Positions 1 through 10,454 of a DNA stretch of 64,000 bases are shown piece by piece (the first letter of the stretch is position 1; each line of letters opens with the position of its first letter). Made by a program: the position numbers and the translations under genes. The notes below the pieces were generated by a model. It was given only the letters and a program-made list of their open reading frames with translations. It was not told where the DNA came from and searched no databases. This stretch comes from Hippopus hippopus (Eukaryota; Mollusca; Bivalvia; Cardiida; Cardiidae): the NCBI GenBank assembly GCA_946811185.2, contig OX328096.1:51040252-51104251 (forward strand), read 5' to 3'.

Positions 1-319
1 GTAATATTCAGAGCATTCGAAGCAACTGCGACTAATACTTGACAATACATTCATTCTTCTTTGTCATTTGAAAGTGAGACAATATAAAAGTAAAACTGCG
101 TTTTTTTATATCGTGTTTGATGCCTAAGGTTTTTTTGAAATTTTGATTATTTTTATATTTACCAACTGGGCAGTGGGGTTTTGTTTTGGTAAGTAAGTGG
201 AACAGCCGTGGTTTATTTAATGGAATATAATCCACATCCGCCTTTTTACACTAAGTATGAAGCTGTTTTCCTTTGACGAAGAGTTGGTCATGTTAGAATC
301 AAAATAATCTTCTTTCTAT
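1..319. other. No recognisable feature (intron-like, A+T-rich)
   Basis: I see no repeat family, splice-bounded frame or RNA gene here. Confidence 0.5.
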
Positions 320-452
320 CGTGGTTTATCGTTTAATAAACCATGTTGTGAGTTATGAGCCGCAATGAACAAACCACTAGGGCTATCGCCCTCGTGGATT
401 ATTTATTATGCCTCATAACTCGCAACCGTAGTTTATTGAACGATAAATTACG
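320..452. mobile_element. Small palindromic MITE
   Basis: A 133-bp inverted repeat whose two halves match imperfectly along almost their whole length. Each arm carries a 'GTTTATCGTT-AATAAAC' segment and a 'GAGTTATGAG' segment. It looks like a foldback MITE unrelated to the other families here. No clear target duplication was identified. Confidence 0.65.
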
Positions 453-548
453 CTGGTGTCTTCACATTTGAAAAGGATCTTTTGATTAGTTAGTAGTCAC
501 CAAAGATTCTGACCTCAGTTTGATGCAGTATTCTCTTGTTTCATAGTT

Positions 549-770
549 GTCTATCCCTTTCACAAACGACAAATTATAGATCCTTCCAAATTGAAGCATC
601 TACAGACGACAAATTTGAAAGAGGAACAAATGGCCTTAAGGTTTTTGACAGGGTAAAAAAAATTGTGGGAAAAAGGAGAAAATGCCGGTTCCCAGCATTT
701 TCTTCTTTTCCACAGTGTTTTCAAAAGGCCTCCTCCACAGGGGCTTAAAAACACGGGCTTGTTTGGTAAA
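549..770 (-). mobile_element. MITE-1 copy
   Basis: Near full-length copy with a GACGACAAATT block, a central hairpin (GGGAAAAAGGAGAAAATGCC and its complement) and a terminal GTTTGGTAAAG. The end TTAA motifs are mutated. Confidence 0.75.
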
Positions 771-774
771 GCGC

Positions 775-1074
775 TTTTGGATGCAAGTGAATTTCAAGTA
801 TGCTTCTATCAATCCTAATGCTACAGTTTCTTGTTATTTTGTTAGGTGTTAATTGGTTGCAAAGTGAAGCTTTTCAAGTACTATGCCTCCATCAGTCTCA
901 AATGCTTGAAGTGCTAAATGTCCATAAAATGATGTTTTGCAGACTGTTTGCCAACAATCTGACAGCCCCTTCACCACAAGCCTTATAAAAGCTACAAATT
1001 AATCAGTTGCTGTTAATTTTAAGCCTCCCCAAGTTTGTTAATTACTTTTTAGAACTTGTCATTAGCAATAATTG
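775..1074. other. Unassigned stretch
   Basis: Holds a plus-strand frame (about 50 codons after a TTTTGTTAG acceptor at 845) but nothing recognisable. Chance is likely. Confidence 0.4.
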
Positions 1075-1277
1075 AATGGATTGATTGAATTGATCGATAT
1101 CACTATGACAGCCTGCATATTCATGCATATCCCGAGTTTCAGCAGTGCTAGGCTGGAGCTCTGGAGTGCCTTGCCCATGGATATTCCCACAAAAAAACCA
1201 AGTAGTTCCAGCTAGGCTTGAACCAGTGGCCTGCAGGTTATCAGTCCTACACTCTACCACTGAGCCACATAGGATCC
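1075..1277 (-). mobile_element. SINE-B copy (tRNA-derived)
   Basis: Reverse-strand tRNA-like head (GGCTCAGTGGTAGAGT A box and GGTTCAAGCC B box) followed by the 'CCAGCCTAGCAC' body. SINE-A and SINE-B share a tail around 'AACATTATTTCAGT', seen in better copies at 17988 and 28768. Confidence 0.75.
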
Positions 1278-1299
1278 CAAATTAGCAACAAAATCATGC

Positions 1300-1505
1300 T
1301 TAACCCTTTACCAAAGGACAAAATTTTGGGCTCAACCAAATTGAAAGCATTTGCGGATGACAAATTAAATGCAGCTCAAATGACGATTTCTGTCTATGAT
1401 AGGGTAGAAAAGATTGCGGAAAAAGGAAAAAATGCTGCTTATCAGCATTTTCTCCTTTTTCGCACAATGTTTTAAAAAGCTTTCTTTCTCAGCATCACTG
1501 TAAGT
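1300..1505 (-). mobile_element. MITE-1 copy
   Basis: Starts TTAACCCTTTACC. The hairpin arms are slightly diverged and the far terminus is eroded. It abuts the SINE-B head. Confidence 0.8.
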
Positions 1506-1852
1506 AGGGAAAAACGTAATGCAACCTTGTGTTTAGGATATGAAATGTCAAAATAGCATCAAGCAGCAAGTGCAGAAATTTTTCAAGTGAAAGCCTCCTT
1601 GCAAACATCTACGAAGGTATTCCTTGTGCTTATTGAACCAGTAAATATACACAATGTGCTTTCTATGCGAAAGTATCAGATAAATACAGTCAAAAATCTT
1701 CCTGTAGTAAGAACTTTCAAGAAACTTTGGAGAGAATTTTTAACAAGACAGGATTCAAACTTGGTCCCCTGGATTACAAGCACGAGCACTTAGTATTGAC
1801 CAAACTTCCACAGCATTGGTAACTTGATCCTTTATCAATTGATCCAACATCT

Positions 1853-2080
1853 TTAAGCCTTTACCAAATGACAAAATTGTAGAACAGTCCAAAATGAAAG
1901 CATTTGCAAACGACAAATTAAAGGTGGCCCAAATGACGAAATTTGTACTTGATAGGGCAGAAAACATTGTGGGAAAAGGAGAAAATGCTGGTTACCAGTA
2001 TTTTCTCCTTTTCCCACAATGTTTTCAAAGGCGTTTTTCTCAAGGTTGTTAAAAGTCGGGATTGTGTGGTAAAGGGTTAA
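1853..2080 (-). mobile_element. MITE-1 copy, full length
   Basis: TTAA at both ends, inverted CCTTTACC/GGTAAAGG termini and a 67-nt hairpin with one mismatch. A good reference copy at 228 bp. A further eroded fragment follows to about 2135. Confidence 0.92.
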
Positions 2081-2183
2081 TCCTTTACCAACCAATCCTT
2101 CTAAATAAGAAGCATGTTGAGAACATTGGAAATGGGAAAAATGCTGGCTTTCTATTATATCAGAGAACTTAAGCGCATATGTA

Positions 2184-2462
2184 TTAAGCCTTTACCATGC
2201 AATCCCAAGTTTTAAAGACCTAACAAAGACTTTGAAAACATTGTGGGAAAAGAAGGAAATGCTGGTAACCAGCATTTCTCCTTTTCCGGATGTATTTTCT
2301 ACCCTACTGCAGACAAGTCTCATTTGAGCCTCTAATAATATGTTGTCTGCAAATGCTTTGAATTTGAGTAAGTGTTAAATGTTGTACAGAGTTATTTTGA
2401 ATTTGTTGTCTGCAGAGATTTTCACTTAGGGAGATTCTAAAATTCTGTCATGTAGGGAAAGG
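2184..2462 (+). mobile_element. MITE-1 copy, degenerate
   Basis: Starts TTAAGCCTTTACC and carries a central hairpin and the TTGTCTGCAAATGCTTTGAA block. A partly repeated 3' block (to about 2462) suggests a second eroded copy. Confidence 0.7.
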
Positions 2463-3105
2463 TTAATAACCCTTGGAAGATGATTGTAGGCTTTAGAAAA
2501 CATTGCAAGAAAATGAGAAAATGCTGGTAACTTTGTTTTTCTCCTTTTCCTACAATTTCATCTCCCCTTTCCAAATCAAATCTCAGCTATATTAATCTTT
2601 ATTTGTCATTTGTAAATGATATTAATAAATACAAGTATTGAATTTGTTGTCTCACAAAAAGTTAACCTTTTATCACACAATCCCCAGTTTTAATGACCCT
2701 AAGGAAAAAGACTTTTGAAAAAATTGTAGGAAAAGGACAAAATGCTGGTAACCAGCATTTTTTTCCTTTTCCCACAATATTTTCAGCCCTCCTTGGGTAA
2801 ATTTCTGAGTCACAAGTATTTTATTGTTTCCAAAAGCTTCAATTTGGGCAAGTCTAAAATTTTGTTGTTTAATAATGAATTATCTCTTTACCACACAATT
2901 ACGAGTTTTAACGACCTTGAAGTAAAATCCTTTTTAAAACATTGTGGGAAAAGGAGAAAACGCAGGTAACCAGCATTTTCTCCTTTATCCATAATGTTTT
3001 CTACCCTTCCCAAAACAAATTTCAATTTCTGAGTCATGATTGTTTTGTGGGCTGAAAATGCTTTGAATTTGGTCTAGTCCAAAATTTTGCTGTTTGGTAT
3101 TGAGT
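2463..3105 (+). mobile_element. Three consecutive MITE-1 copies
   Basis: Copies at about 2463-2662, 2662-2888 and 2889-3105 are head-to-tail in the same orientation. Each has the AAAATGCTGGTAAC hairpin core. The second starts at a TTAA that also ends the first. Confidence 0.8.
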
Positions 3106-3107
3106 AA

Positions 3108-3240
3108 AGAGAAACCCACCTCGGCACAGCTTTCCACATTCAGGCTCACGGGTCTGGCATATTTATTCTCCAGTATATAACATTCCATCCTATCCAAATT
3201 GAACAATGTAAATCCATCTAGTTTGATGATTTTTCCTTGC
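3108..3240 (-). CDS. Candidate exon, weak
   Basis: A GC-richer minus-strand stretch encodes FNLDRMECYILENKYARP and then VSLNVESCAE before a GAG/GTGGGT donor at about 3110. It adjoins the end of a MITE-1 copy. No strong acceptor is present and no family is recognised. It would fall inside the long intron after the third caskin-like exon. Confidence 0.15.
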
Positions 3241-3804
3241 TTATTTTTCCCTCACTTTTTTGAAGTATGAAAACACCATATGTTTCTAACATTATTCTTT
3301 TTTCTTAAGTACAATAACACAATCTTCACAACAGATGACGCTAATCCTATATACTGTACAGATAACATACATAAAATTAAACAAAACTTTTCAGTGTGAC
3401 AAATTACTCAGGACATTTTATCTAAAGCCTATTAAAACCACAACATTTCAGAAAATAGCTAACACTGTAGATCAAAGATCACACTGCAGGTTTTGTGCTT
3501 CTGATAAACTACACTGTACACTTACAAAAGAGCAATGTTCTCCACTCAAAGGGTTAATTCAATTGACTGACTTATTACCTAAACAAATGTGATTCACAAT
3601 TGGAACATCTTCAGTATATTATACCACAGATGCATGCAACTCCAATATGATCCTTGTTCTAATGCGACCCCAAAATCAGTAAAAAATTTAGATTACTTTC
3701 ACTTGACATCAATCTTATAAACCCGTTATTGTGCATGCTATCTTTAAAAATGCTAAATGCAAGTTTAAGTCATCAAAGAAAAATGAATAAATGATTTGTT
3801 GATT
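3241..3804. other. Mostly unassigned; MITE-3 remnant at about 3455-3556
   Basis: The piece 3455-3556 has 'ACTGTAGATCAAAGATCA' and ends in AAAGGGTTAA, matching MITE-3. The rest shows no recognisable feature. Confidence 0.5.
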
Positions 3805-3814
3805 TGGGCTAAGC

Positions 3815-4100
3815 CAAGCCTAGTAGCGAAGTCAGTAGCATACCAAACTTGAAACCAGCAGACTGCTGGTTCAAATTCCTCCCTCAGCAGATTTCTTTCC
3901 AAGGATTGATGATGCCCTTTGTGATAGCCTAGTGACAGGTGTCATTCCTCTCTCATCCCTGATCATTGTTTTGACAATGATTATATGGGAAAGTTGTAAG
4001 TGGCTTGGGAAGAGGAACTCCAAGAAAGCATGGATAGGTGCACTGGATTCCACAATGTAATTAAATAATGTAAAAAAAACTGTATAAGCCACCACACAAA
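3815..4100 (+). mobile_element. SINE-A copy (tRNA-derived)
   Basis: Forward tRNA-like head (AGTAGCGAAGTCAGTAGCAT, then CTGGTTCAAATTC) followed by the body with 'CCTGATCATTGTTTTGACAA' and 'GCATGGATAGGTGCACTGG'. The tail ends near a short T-poor, A-rich stretch. Confidence 0.8.
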
Positions 4101-4149
4101 TATCATTCTGAGCTATTTAGCTACTTTCAAGTCATAAATATCATGTCAT

Positions 4150-4250
4150 CACAAAAGCTCACTTATTCATGTTTTCCTAGATTTAATGTTACTACCCTTG
4201 GGATCTACAGTGCCTTGTTCAAGACCATTCCCACCCAACCATCACTACAA
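4150..4250 (-). mobile_element. SINE-B fragment
   Basis: Retains 'TTCATGTTTTCCTAG' and 'CAGTGCCTTGTTCAAG', matching the SINE-B body. The tRNA-like head is absent. Confidence 0.5.
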
Positions 4251-4276
4251 AGGGGAGTAAAATCAGTGTTTCCTGA

Positions 4277-4438
4277 ATAACCATTTACCACACAATCCCA
4301 TTTGTTTTCGAGACCCAAATTCCACAGTACTTTCTTATCTTTCCGAGACAAATTCCATTATTTGAGGCACATTTTGTTATCTGCATATGCTTTCTATTCA
4401 AACCATTCCAATTTTTTGTCTTTTAGTAAAGTGATTAA
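4277..4438 (+). mobile_element. MITE-1 copy lacking the central hairpin
   Basis: Both outer parts are recognisable (ACCATTTACCACACAATCCC and the 3' GTTATCTGCATATGCTTTC block), but the 67-nt hairpin is absent, giving a 162-bp element. Confidence 0.75.
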
Positions 4439-4440
4439 GC

Positions 4441-4684
4441 TCCATTTCTTTAATCTTTTAACAAACAATCCTGAGTTTTAACAACCCTGACTGAGGAGCC
4501 TTTTGAAAACACAGTGGGAAAAGATGAAAATGCTAGTAACCAGCATTTTCTCCTTTTCCAACGATGTTTTCTGCTAGTTGAAAGTAGAAACGCATCATTT
4601 AAACATCATTTAATTTGTTGTCTGTCTGCTAATGCATTCGATGTGGATGAGTCTAAAATTTTGTTGTAAGATAAAGAGTTAAGA
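4441..4684 (+). mobile_element. MITE-1 copy, full length
   Basis: Carries the CAATCCTGAGTTTTAACAAC 5' block, an imperfect hairpin and an AAAGAGTTAA end. Confidence 0.85.
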
Positions 4685-4799
4685 CCTAAAATTAAGAACA
4701 CTGACACATCCTCAAAGATCCAGCACAATCATAATTCTCTGAAGATTGGTTCCAGTCCAACACCAACACCATTAAAATAGTAAATATTTCACCTAACAA

Positions 4800-4925
4800 G
4801 AAAAAATTCATATGATCTCTACCTAAACTTTCTATTTTGAGAATCTGTTCCATAGTCTCTGATGATACTTTCAGAACTGTAATATCTAAATTTATTGGTT
4901 TCTGATTCCCTGGTCCAACTTGCTT
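4800..4925 (-). CDS. Candidate exon between MITE-1 copies, frame ambiguous
   Basis: The non-repeat gap at 4685-4962 has two overlapping minus-strand open frames upstream of an AG/GTAGAG donor near 4821. One contains ELEAEASWTRESETNKFRYY and the other contains KPINLDITVLKVSSETMEQI. Both look protein-like, but no convincing acceptor is seen because a MITE-1 begins just upstream at 4963. Chance is a real possibility. Confidence 0.15.
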
Positions 4926-4962
4926 CTGCTTCAAGTTCATTATATTTACACAATCATGTTCT

Positions 4963-5424
4963 TTAACTCTTTACCAGACAACAAAATTTTTAGACTGTTC
5001 CAAATTGAAAGCATTTGCAGACGACAAAGTCAGTGTGGCTGAAATGATAAAAGCAGTGTTTTAAAGTGTAGAAAACATTGTGGGAAAAGGAGACAAAGCT
5101 GGTTACCAGCATTTTCTCCTTTTCCAACAACGATTTCAAAAGATTGTTTGCTTAGGGTCGTTAAATGTCGGAACTGTGTGGTAAAGAGTTAATCCTTTAC
5201 CAAACAATCACATATTTTATACAACCATAAATAAGATAGCATAAAATTGAAATCATAATGGTAAAAGAAGACAATGCTGTTTACCAGCTTTTTCTCCTTT
5301 TCCCACAATGTTTTCATTCTGTTCAAAGATGTATCTCATAATTCCAAATACATGTCATTTGTTGTCTGCAAACTCTTTCAACATGGACTGGCCTAAAATT
5401 TTGTTATCTGGTAGTGAGTTATTT
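4963..5424. mobile_element. Two butt-joined MITE-1 copies, inverted relative to each other
   Basis: A reverse copy spans 4963-5192 and a forward copy 5189-5424. They share the TTAA at 5189-5192, as expected if one inserted into the terminal TTAA of the other. Confidence 0.88.
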
Positions 5425-5462
5425 GTTCTGTTTTCAACTTCTTTTTAATCATATCATGACAG

Positions 5463-5652
5463 CCAGTACAGCTACACGCGATTTCCTCGACCTTCCTTCA
5501 CTGCACTTTCCAAGCAACAAACTGCTTTCCGACAGAAACAAGTTTTGGCGAAAAAAAAGATTGGAACAATCACTAACTCTAACCAAATTCCACATACTTT
5601 GTCAAAAAAACTTTCCTCTACAGTTACTGCTGCTTACAGGAAAAAGATTTAA
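5463..5652 (+). CDS. Candidate terminal exon between two MITE-1 copies, unknown protein
   Basis: The roughly 220 bp between MITE-1 copies at 5189-5424 and 5649-5870 holds a pyrimidine-rich acceptor ending ATGACAG. After it, 62 codons are open to TAA, rich in K, Q, T and S, starting QYSYTRFPRPSFTALSKQQ. The stop codon overlaps the TTAA where the next MITE sits. A second plus frame is also open, which weakens the case. The opposite strand is full of stops. No family is recognised. Confidence 0.25.
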
Positions 5653-5870
5653 GCCTTTACCAAACAATCCCAACTTTTAATTACACTGACAGAGAAAGCT
5701 TTGAAAACATTTTGAGAAAAGGTAACCAGCATGTTCTCTTTTTCCCACAATGTTTTTTACCCTTCGAAAAACAAAGTTTAATTTTTTTGAGTCACACTTA
5801 TTTTGTCCTCTGCAAATGCTTTCCATTGCGACAAGTCTAAAAATTTTTTGTTTGGTTCAGAGTTTGCCTC
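5649..5870 (+). mobile_element. MITE-1 copy
   Basis: Begins at TTAAGCCTTTACC. The left hairpin arm is partly deleted (GAGAAAAGGTAACCAGC), and the 3' end is eroded. Confidence 0.75.
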
Positions 5871-6017
5871 CAGCAATCAACACAAACTAAACAAAACACT
5901 ATTACATCAAAATTAATGATTGTAGCCATAATATTATAATAGATCCCACACCATATTTTTTCAATTACCACAAATTATCTATATCGCAATATATTCAACA
6001 TTAACCCCTTATACTGT

Positions 6018-6437
6018 TTACTCTTTACCAAATGACAAAAATTTAGACTTGTCAAAATTGAAAGCATTTGCAGACTACAAATTAAATGTGGGTACAATTT
6101 GTCTTTGATAGGGAAGATTAACCTGCTGCTAAACGCGACTCACTGACCTTTTGCGGACAGTGTAGATCAAGATCAGACTGCACAGAATGTGCAGTTTGAT
6201 CTTGATTCTACACTGTCCGATGAGGAGATACTATTCCCCAAAACATAACTTTGAAATAGCAATATTTGGGTTTTAGGTATCGAATTAAAAATCTCATTTT
6301 AGTTATTTAGCAGGATAAGGGTTAAATTGTGGAAAAGGAGAGAATGCTGGTTACCAGCGTTTTCTACTTTTCCCATGTTTTCAAAAGCCCTCTACTTCAG
6401 GGTAGTTAAAACTCGAGACCATGTGGTAAAAGGTTAA
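6018..6437 (-). mobile_element. MITE-1 copy split by a MITE-2 insertion
   Basis: The left part runs 6018-6121 up to the GATAGGG block. The right part resumes at 6322 with ATTGTGGAAAAGGAG and ends in AAAAGGTTAA at 6437. The interruption is the MITE-2 at 6118-6325. Confidence 0.88.
6118..6325 (+). mobile_element. MITE-2 copy, with TTAA target duplication
   Basis: A 208-bp element flanked by TTAA on both sides, inside MITE-1. Inner ends are CCTGCTGCTAAA and TTTAGCAGGATAAGGG. The central palindrome has 'ACAGTGTAGATCAAGATCAG' and its near complement. TTAA duplication with C-starting inverted ends suggests a piggyBac-type nonautonomous element. Confidence 0.9.
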
Positions 6438-6883
6438 CCTTACAAAACAATCAACAGTGTTTTTTACCCTCAGGGAAACGACTTTTGAAAACCTTGTGGG
6501 AAAACAAGAAAATGCTGACAACCAGTATTTTCACCTTTTACTTAAAAATGTTCTTTCTATTCGACAATATATCCAATAATCTGACTCAAATTTAATAGTC
6601 TTGTTTACCATCAATGCTTTTAGTAATTTCAGAAGTTTGTTGACTGGTAAAGAGTTAACTCTTTACCAAATGACATCAATGTAGACTCCTCCAAATTGAA
6701 AGCATTTGCAGACGACAAAATAAATGTGAATCAAAAATTGAAATTTGTTTTGGGAAGGGTAGAAAACATTGTGGGAAAAGGAGAAAATGCTGGTTACCAG
6801 CATTTTCTCCTTTTCCCACAATGTTTTCAAAAGGCATCTTTCTCAGGGTCATTAAAAGTCGGGATTGTGTGGTAAAGGGTTAA
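6434..6883. mobile_element. Two butt-joined MITE-1 copies (forward 6434-6658, reverse 6655-6883)
   Basis: The copies share the TTAA at 6655-6658. The second is the best full copy in the window: 229 bp, TTAA at both ends, and a perfect 67-nt hairpin at 6762-6828 (33-bp arms around a single T). Confidence 0.92.
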
Positions 6884-7221
6884 ATGAATACATGATATTT
6901 TTTGTCAGTCAAAAAAGTTAAAATACTGCAAGCACAAGGCTATTTGATGCAGTATAATCACAAAATATTGGATGTCATCAATCTAAGATCATGCTGCACA
7001 TCCTGTGCTGTCTGATCTTAATTTCCACCGTCTTCAAAGCAGGTTCGGCATGCTTGGGATTATATTACAACAAATTTATCCAACAAAATCCATGGTAACT
7101 AGCTTAATTCCAAGCGAGTGAAACTCTGCCAAAACAAGCATGTTGGTACATCTCCACACTTGTAGATATAAGTTAGATATATGATTACCCTTCTCCACTG
7201 AGACTCATCCATGGTTAACTG
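6884..7221. other. Unassigned stretch with a MITE-3-like remnant
   Basis: About 6985-7030 retains a palindrome of the 'AAGATCA..TGCACA..TGATCTTA' type. The remainder shows no recognisable feature. Confidence 0.4.
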
Positions 7222-7684
7222 TTAACTCTTTACCACACAAATCCCACTTTTAATGAATATGAAGAAAAAGGCTTTTAAAAACATTGTGGGAAAAGGAGAA
7301 AATGCTGGTTACTAGCATTTTCTCCTTTTCCCACAGTGTTTCCTACCATATCAAAGACAGAAATAATAATTTCAGGTTCATTTATTTTGTTGTCAGCAAA
7401 TTCTTTCAATTTGGTCTGGTCCAAAATTGTCTATTGCTAAAGGGTTAACCATATAACAAATTTTCAACTCATCCAAATTGAAAATAGTTGCAGATGACAA
7501 ATTAATTACAGCTCGAAAATTAAATATGTCTCAAACAGTGGGATTTGTCTTGAAAAGGGTAGAAAATATTATGGGAAAAGGAGAAAATGCTGGTTACCAG
7601 CATTTTCTCCTTTTCCCATAATATTTTCAAAAGGCTATTTCCTCAGGGTTGTGAACATCCAGGATTGTATGATAAAGGGTAAAC
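7222..7684. mobile_element. Two butt-joined MITE-1 copies (forward 7222-7446, reverse 7443-7684)
   Basis: The copies share the TTAA at 7443-7446. The second has a perfect 67-nt hairpin at 7562-7628 that differs from consensus at two paired positions: 7567 with 7623, and 7571 with 7619. Confidence 0.9.
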
Positions 7685-7812
7685 TCTTAGAGCTTCAAAT
7701 AAACTCGACAGGCCTTTTCAGTTCAGAAATAGGAACCAAATAAGAGCATTTTAAACTACACACAAATTAAATTCAAACTATCTTGAAGTATGAATTTCAC
7801 TACGAGTCTTAT

Positions 7813-8131
7813 AATGTGATTCAGTTGATTGTATGATGTTTAACGCTGTTTTCAACATTATTTTAGTAATATCTTGGCGGCCCTTGCACCTATCCATTCT
7901 TTCCTCCAATATCTTTTACCATTACTATGCACAGAATTCTTTCAAAGCCACTGGCTGTTTTCCCACATACCCATCGTCGAAACAATGGTCAGGGGTGAGA
8001 GAAGAATGAATCCTGTCGTAATGGCTATCATTAATCCTCGGAAAGAAATTGGCTGAGCCGGGGTCAAACCACCTACTCTCAAGTCCTGTATGCTACCTGC
8101 TGAGCTACCAGGGCTCGGCAATGTGATTCAG
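7813..8131 (-). mobile_element. SINE-A copy with 13-bp target duplication
   Basis: The element at 7826-8118 is flanked by direct repeats AATGTGATTCAGT at 7813-7825 and 8119-8131. On the minus strand the tRNA-like head reads CCTGGTAGCTCAGCAGGTAG with a GGTTTGACCCC B box. The plus-strand start is the tail with ACATTATTTTAGTAATATC. It is a complete retroposed copy. Confidence 0.92.
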
Positions 8132-8209
8132 TGCAACCTGTCAATGTTCCAGTTGCTGGCAGAAAAATGTACTGTAAATCTAGAACAAAAGTTGCCAAAA
8201 CCCAGCGAA

Positions 8210-8373
8210 AGTAAGCTTGTTGCAAACATTGTAACCAGCATTTTCACCTTTTCCAACATAGTTTACCATCCATTCTGGTACAAATCCCATCATTTGTGCA
8301 ACATTAAATTTGTCGTCTGCAAATGCTTTCGATCTGGACTGGTCTAACCTGTTATGGTTTTTGAAAGAGTTAA
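8210..8373 (+). mobile_element. MITE-1, 3' half
   Basis: Begins inside the hairpin (GTAACCAGCATTTTCACC) and runs to GAAAGAGTTAA. The 5' half is missing. Confidence 0.75.
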
Positions 8374-8440
8374 ATAAATAAACGAAATCCAATAGTCAAA
8401 AACAGATTCCAGTATATAATATTAATGTGAGGTAAAGGAT

Positions 8441-8643
8441 TAATCCTTTATCATACGATCCAAAGTTTTAGTGAAACTGAGCAAAAAGGCTTATGAAATG
8501 ATTCAGAAAGAAGAGAAAATGCCGGTAACCAGTGTTGTTTTCTTGCTTTTCAAGGACAAATCCCATCATTTGGGCAACATTTAGTTTGTCATCTGTATGT
8601 GCTTTGGACAAGTCTGAAATATTGTTGATTTGTAAAGGGTAAA
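8441..8643 (+). mobile_element. MITE-1 copy, degenerate
   Basis: Starts TTAATCCTTTATC. The right hairpin arm is partly deleted, and the 3' end keeps the TTTAGTTTGTCATCTG block. Confidence 0.75.
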
Positions 8644-8927
8644 ATGTACCAGAAGCCAACAAAATCTAGCCATCAATCTATGGCTATTATTAATGAAAAT
8701 ATATCACAGACATAAACATAAAGGGGTATCCCAAGATAACAGTTCCACTTGCCCAGTGTCAGTAAAAAAAGATCTACCATATCACAAAACATTGTTTATC
8801 CATTTACCTCTGTCAGTGTTCAAAGTCAGCAGTAGCCAGACAGTCTGGGGCTACCAAATTTCAGCTTTGGGCTACCGATGTTCAGCAGATATTAGTGCCT
8901 CTAAAATTTGATTTCTAACAGTGTTTA
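8644..8927. other. Unassigned stretch
   Basis: Contains a 'GGGCTACCAAATTTCAGC' / 'GGGCTACCGATGTTCAGC' direct duplication near 8846-8885 but no recognised family. Confidence 0.4.
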
Positions 8928-9617
8928 ACACTTTAACACACAATAATGAGTTTTGGCTATTTTAAGGAAGTTCTAAAGCTTTAGAAGCAAGTGTGCCATG
9001 ATGGCCCTGTATCACTCCACTGGCTAGTAAGTACAAACCATACTTAACAATTCTAGGCCAAATAGTTTCCAACAAGATGACTTAAAAAGTTTTCTCTACA
9101 AAAGCTCTTGTGAAATTTGTGATCCCAAGGCAAAGCCATTTTTTATCACAGAGCTATGGCTACTTGATTGCTGGTAAAACACGAGACCCCTGTGGCAAGG
9201 CTAATTTTGATTCCAGGCCTACATTTTGAACAAATTCATAAGTGATTAAAATGTGGTAGCCCTAGTATTTATGGTTAGGAGCAAGAAATTATTTAGAATT
9301 TCACTCTATAAGCATAATTATGCTAAATTTATGACACATTTGACATCTGGACTTTTATTTGAAAAACTTTGAAAGAGGCCTGTTAGATGATAACACTGAC
9401 AAGATATTACAGCTACATCTCAAGGCCAGGAACAAGATCTTTCAAGTTTTCACTGTACTATAAGCCTATGTAAAAGTTGTGACTTCTAGGGCAGGGCCAA
9501 TTTTGACCCCAGGGCTATAAGTTGGACAATATTGGTGGAGGTCTTCTAGACAAAGCTGCATGCCAAATTTGGTAATACTATGCCTTATCATTAGGAACAA
9601 GATTTTGAAGTGTTCAC

Positions 9618-10454
9618 TATAGCAGGGTTCATACAGGCAAGGCCAAGTAAAATTCAAGGACTTTTCAAGGACAAATCTTTACGTTTTCAAAGACTAATTT
9701 ATGAATAATATCTACACATATTCATGAAGTCAGTACATCATTTTTGGATACAAAGTTAGCAATAATAGGAGCACTATATGATGCAACAGGCCCAGCAACG
9801 GTAGCTATTGGGGGTGGGGGTACTATCAGGTTGTCACCTGGGGCGGAAGATGTCGTCGCTGTTTCTGTTTTATTAACCTTGGTTTCCTCTTTAACAAAGA
9901 CATTTGTGAAAATCCCGGACATAGACTTCTGTAGTTTCTTACTCCCCTCTCCCTTCGCATGTGACTGCAAGGCACTTTCACCCATCTGTGCCACATCGAT
10001 ATCTTTCCCACATGCTAGACAGTGCGCCTGATATGTTCGTTTCCTTTACCCACAGATACCCTTTCGGCCTGTCTCTGCTATAGATACACTTTCCCATTAT
10101 GATAAAGAAAAAAGTTTGAAAGTTGAATTCAGGCTCCTTAGAATCATTTCAACGCCATTTTGGTTTTACTTAGTCTGGATATTGGAATTGACTTTTTTCA
10201 CGGATAAAAATGATGCAATCGAACGTAAACCAGTCAGCAAGGGAGGCAACCCAAACATACGAGTACGAACATTCGGACCATGTATGTTCGAACTTCGTTT
10301 TTGCCCCAAGCATATTCGCCCATTTTTATTGTGGCGCTCTCATACATCTGTCATTGCTTAAAACGTGCCGATTTCCTTCAAGCATTTTTCAAGGACTTTT
10401 CAAGATTGCCCTTCATTTTCAAGTACTTTTCAAGCCTGTTCGAACCCTGTATAG
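9618..10454. mobile_element. hAT-like element with TATAG flanks
   Basis: An 827-bp element (9623-10449) starts CAGGGTTCATACAGGC and ends GCCTGTTCGAACCCTG. The subterminal regions are filled with 'TTCAAGGACTTTTCAAG' copies. TATAG occurs on both sides (9618-9622, 10450-10454). The termini are of the hAT kind, although a 5-bp duplication is shorter than the usual 8. Confidence 0.75.
9722..10045 (-). pseudogene. BED zinc-finger fragment of a hAT-type transposase
   Basis: The frame is open for about 107 codons on the minus strand, from just after a TAA at 10046-10048 to a stop at 9722. It encodes HCLACGKDIDVAQMGESAL, then QSHAKGEGSKKLQ, which has the C-x2-C and SHAKG layout of BED fingers in hAT transposases. 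The final zinc ligand region looks altered (GEGSKK rather than GKKH). A low-complexity S/T/P-rich linker follows. The catalytic domain is absent, so this is a relic or the N-terminal exon of a deleted transposase. Confidence 0.6.

Noticed and set aside
800..988. Plus-strand terminal exon after TTTTGTTAG
   Set aside because: Two frames are open and neither resembles a known family. Expected by chance at this composition.
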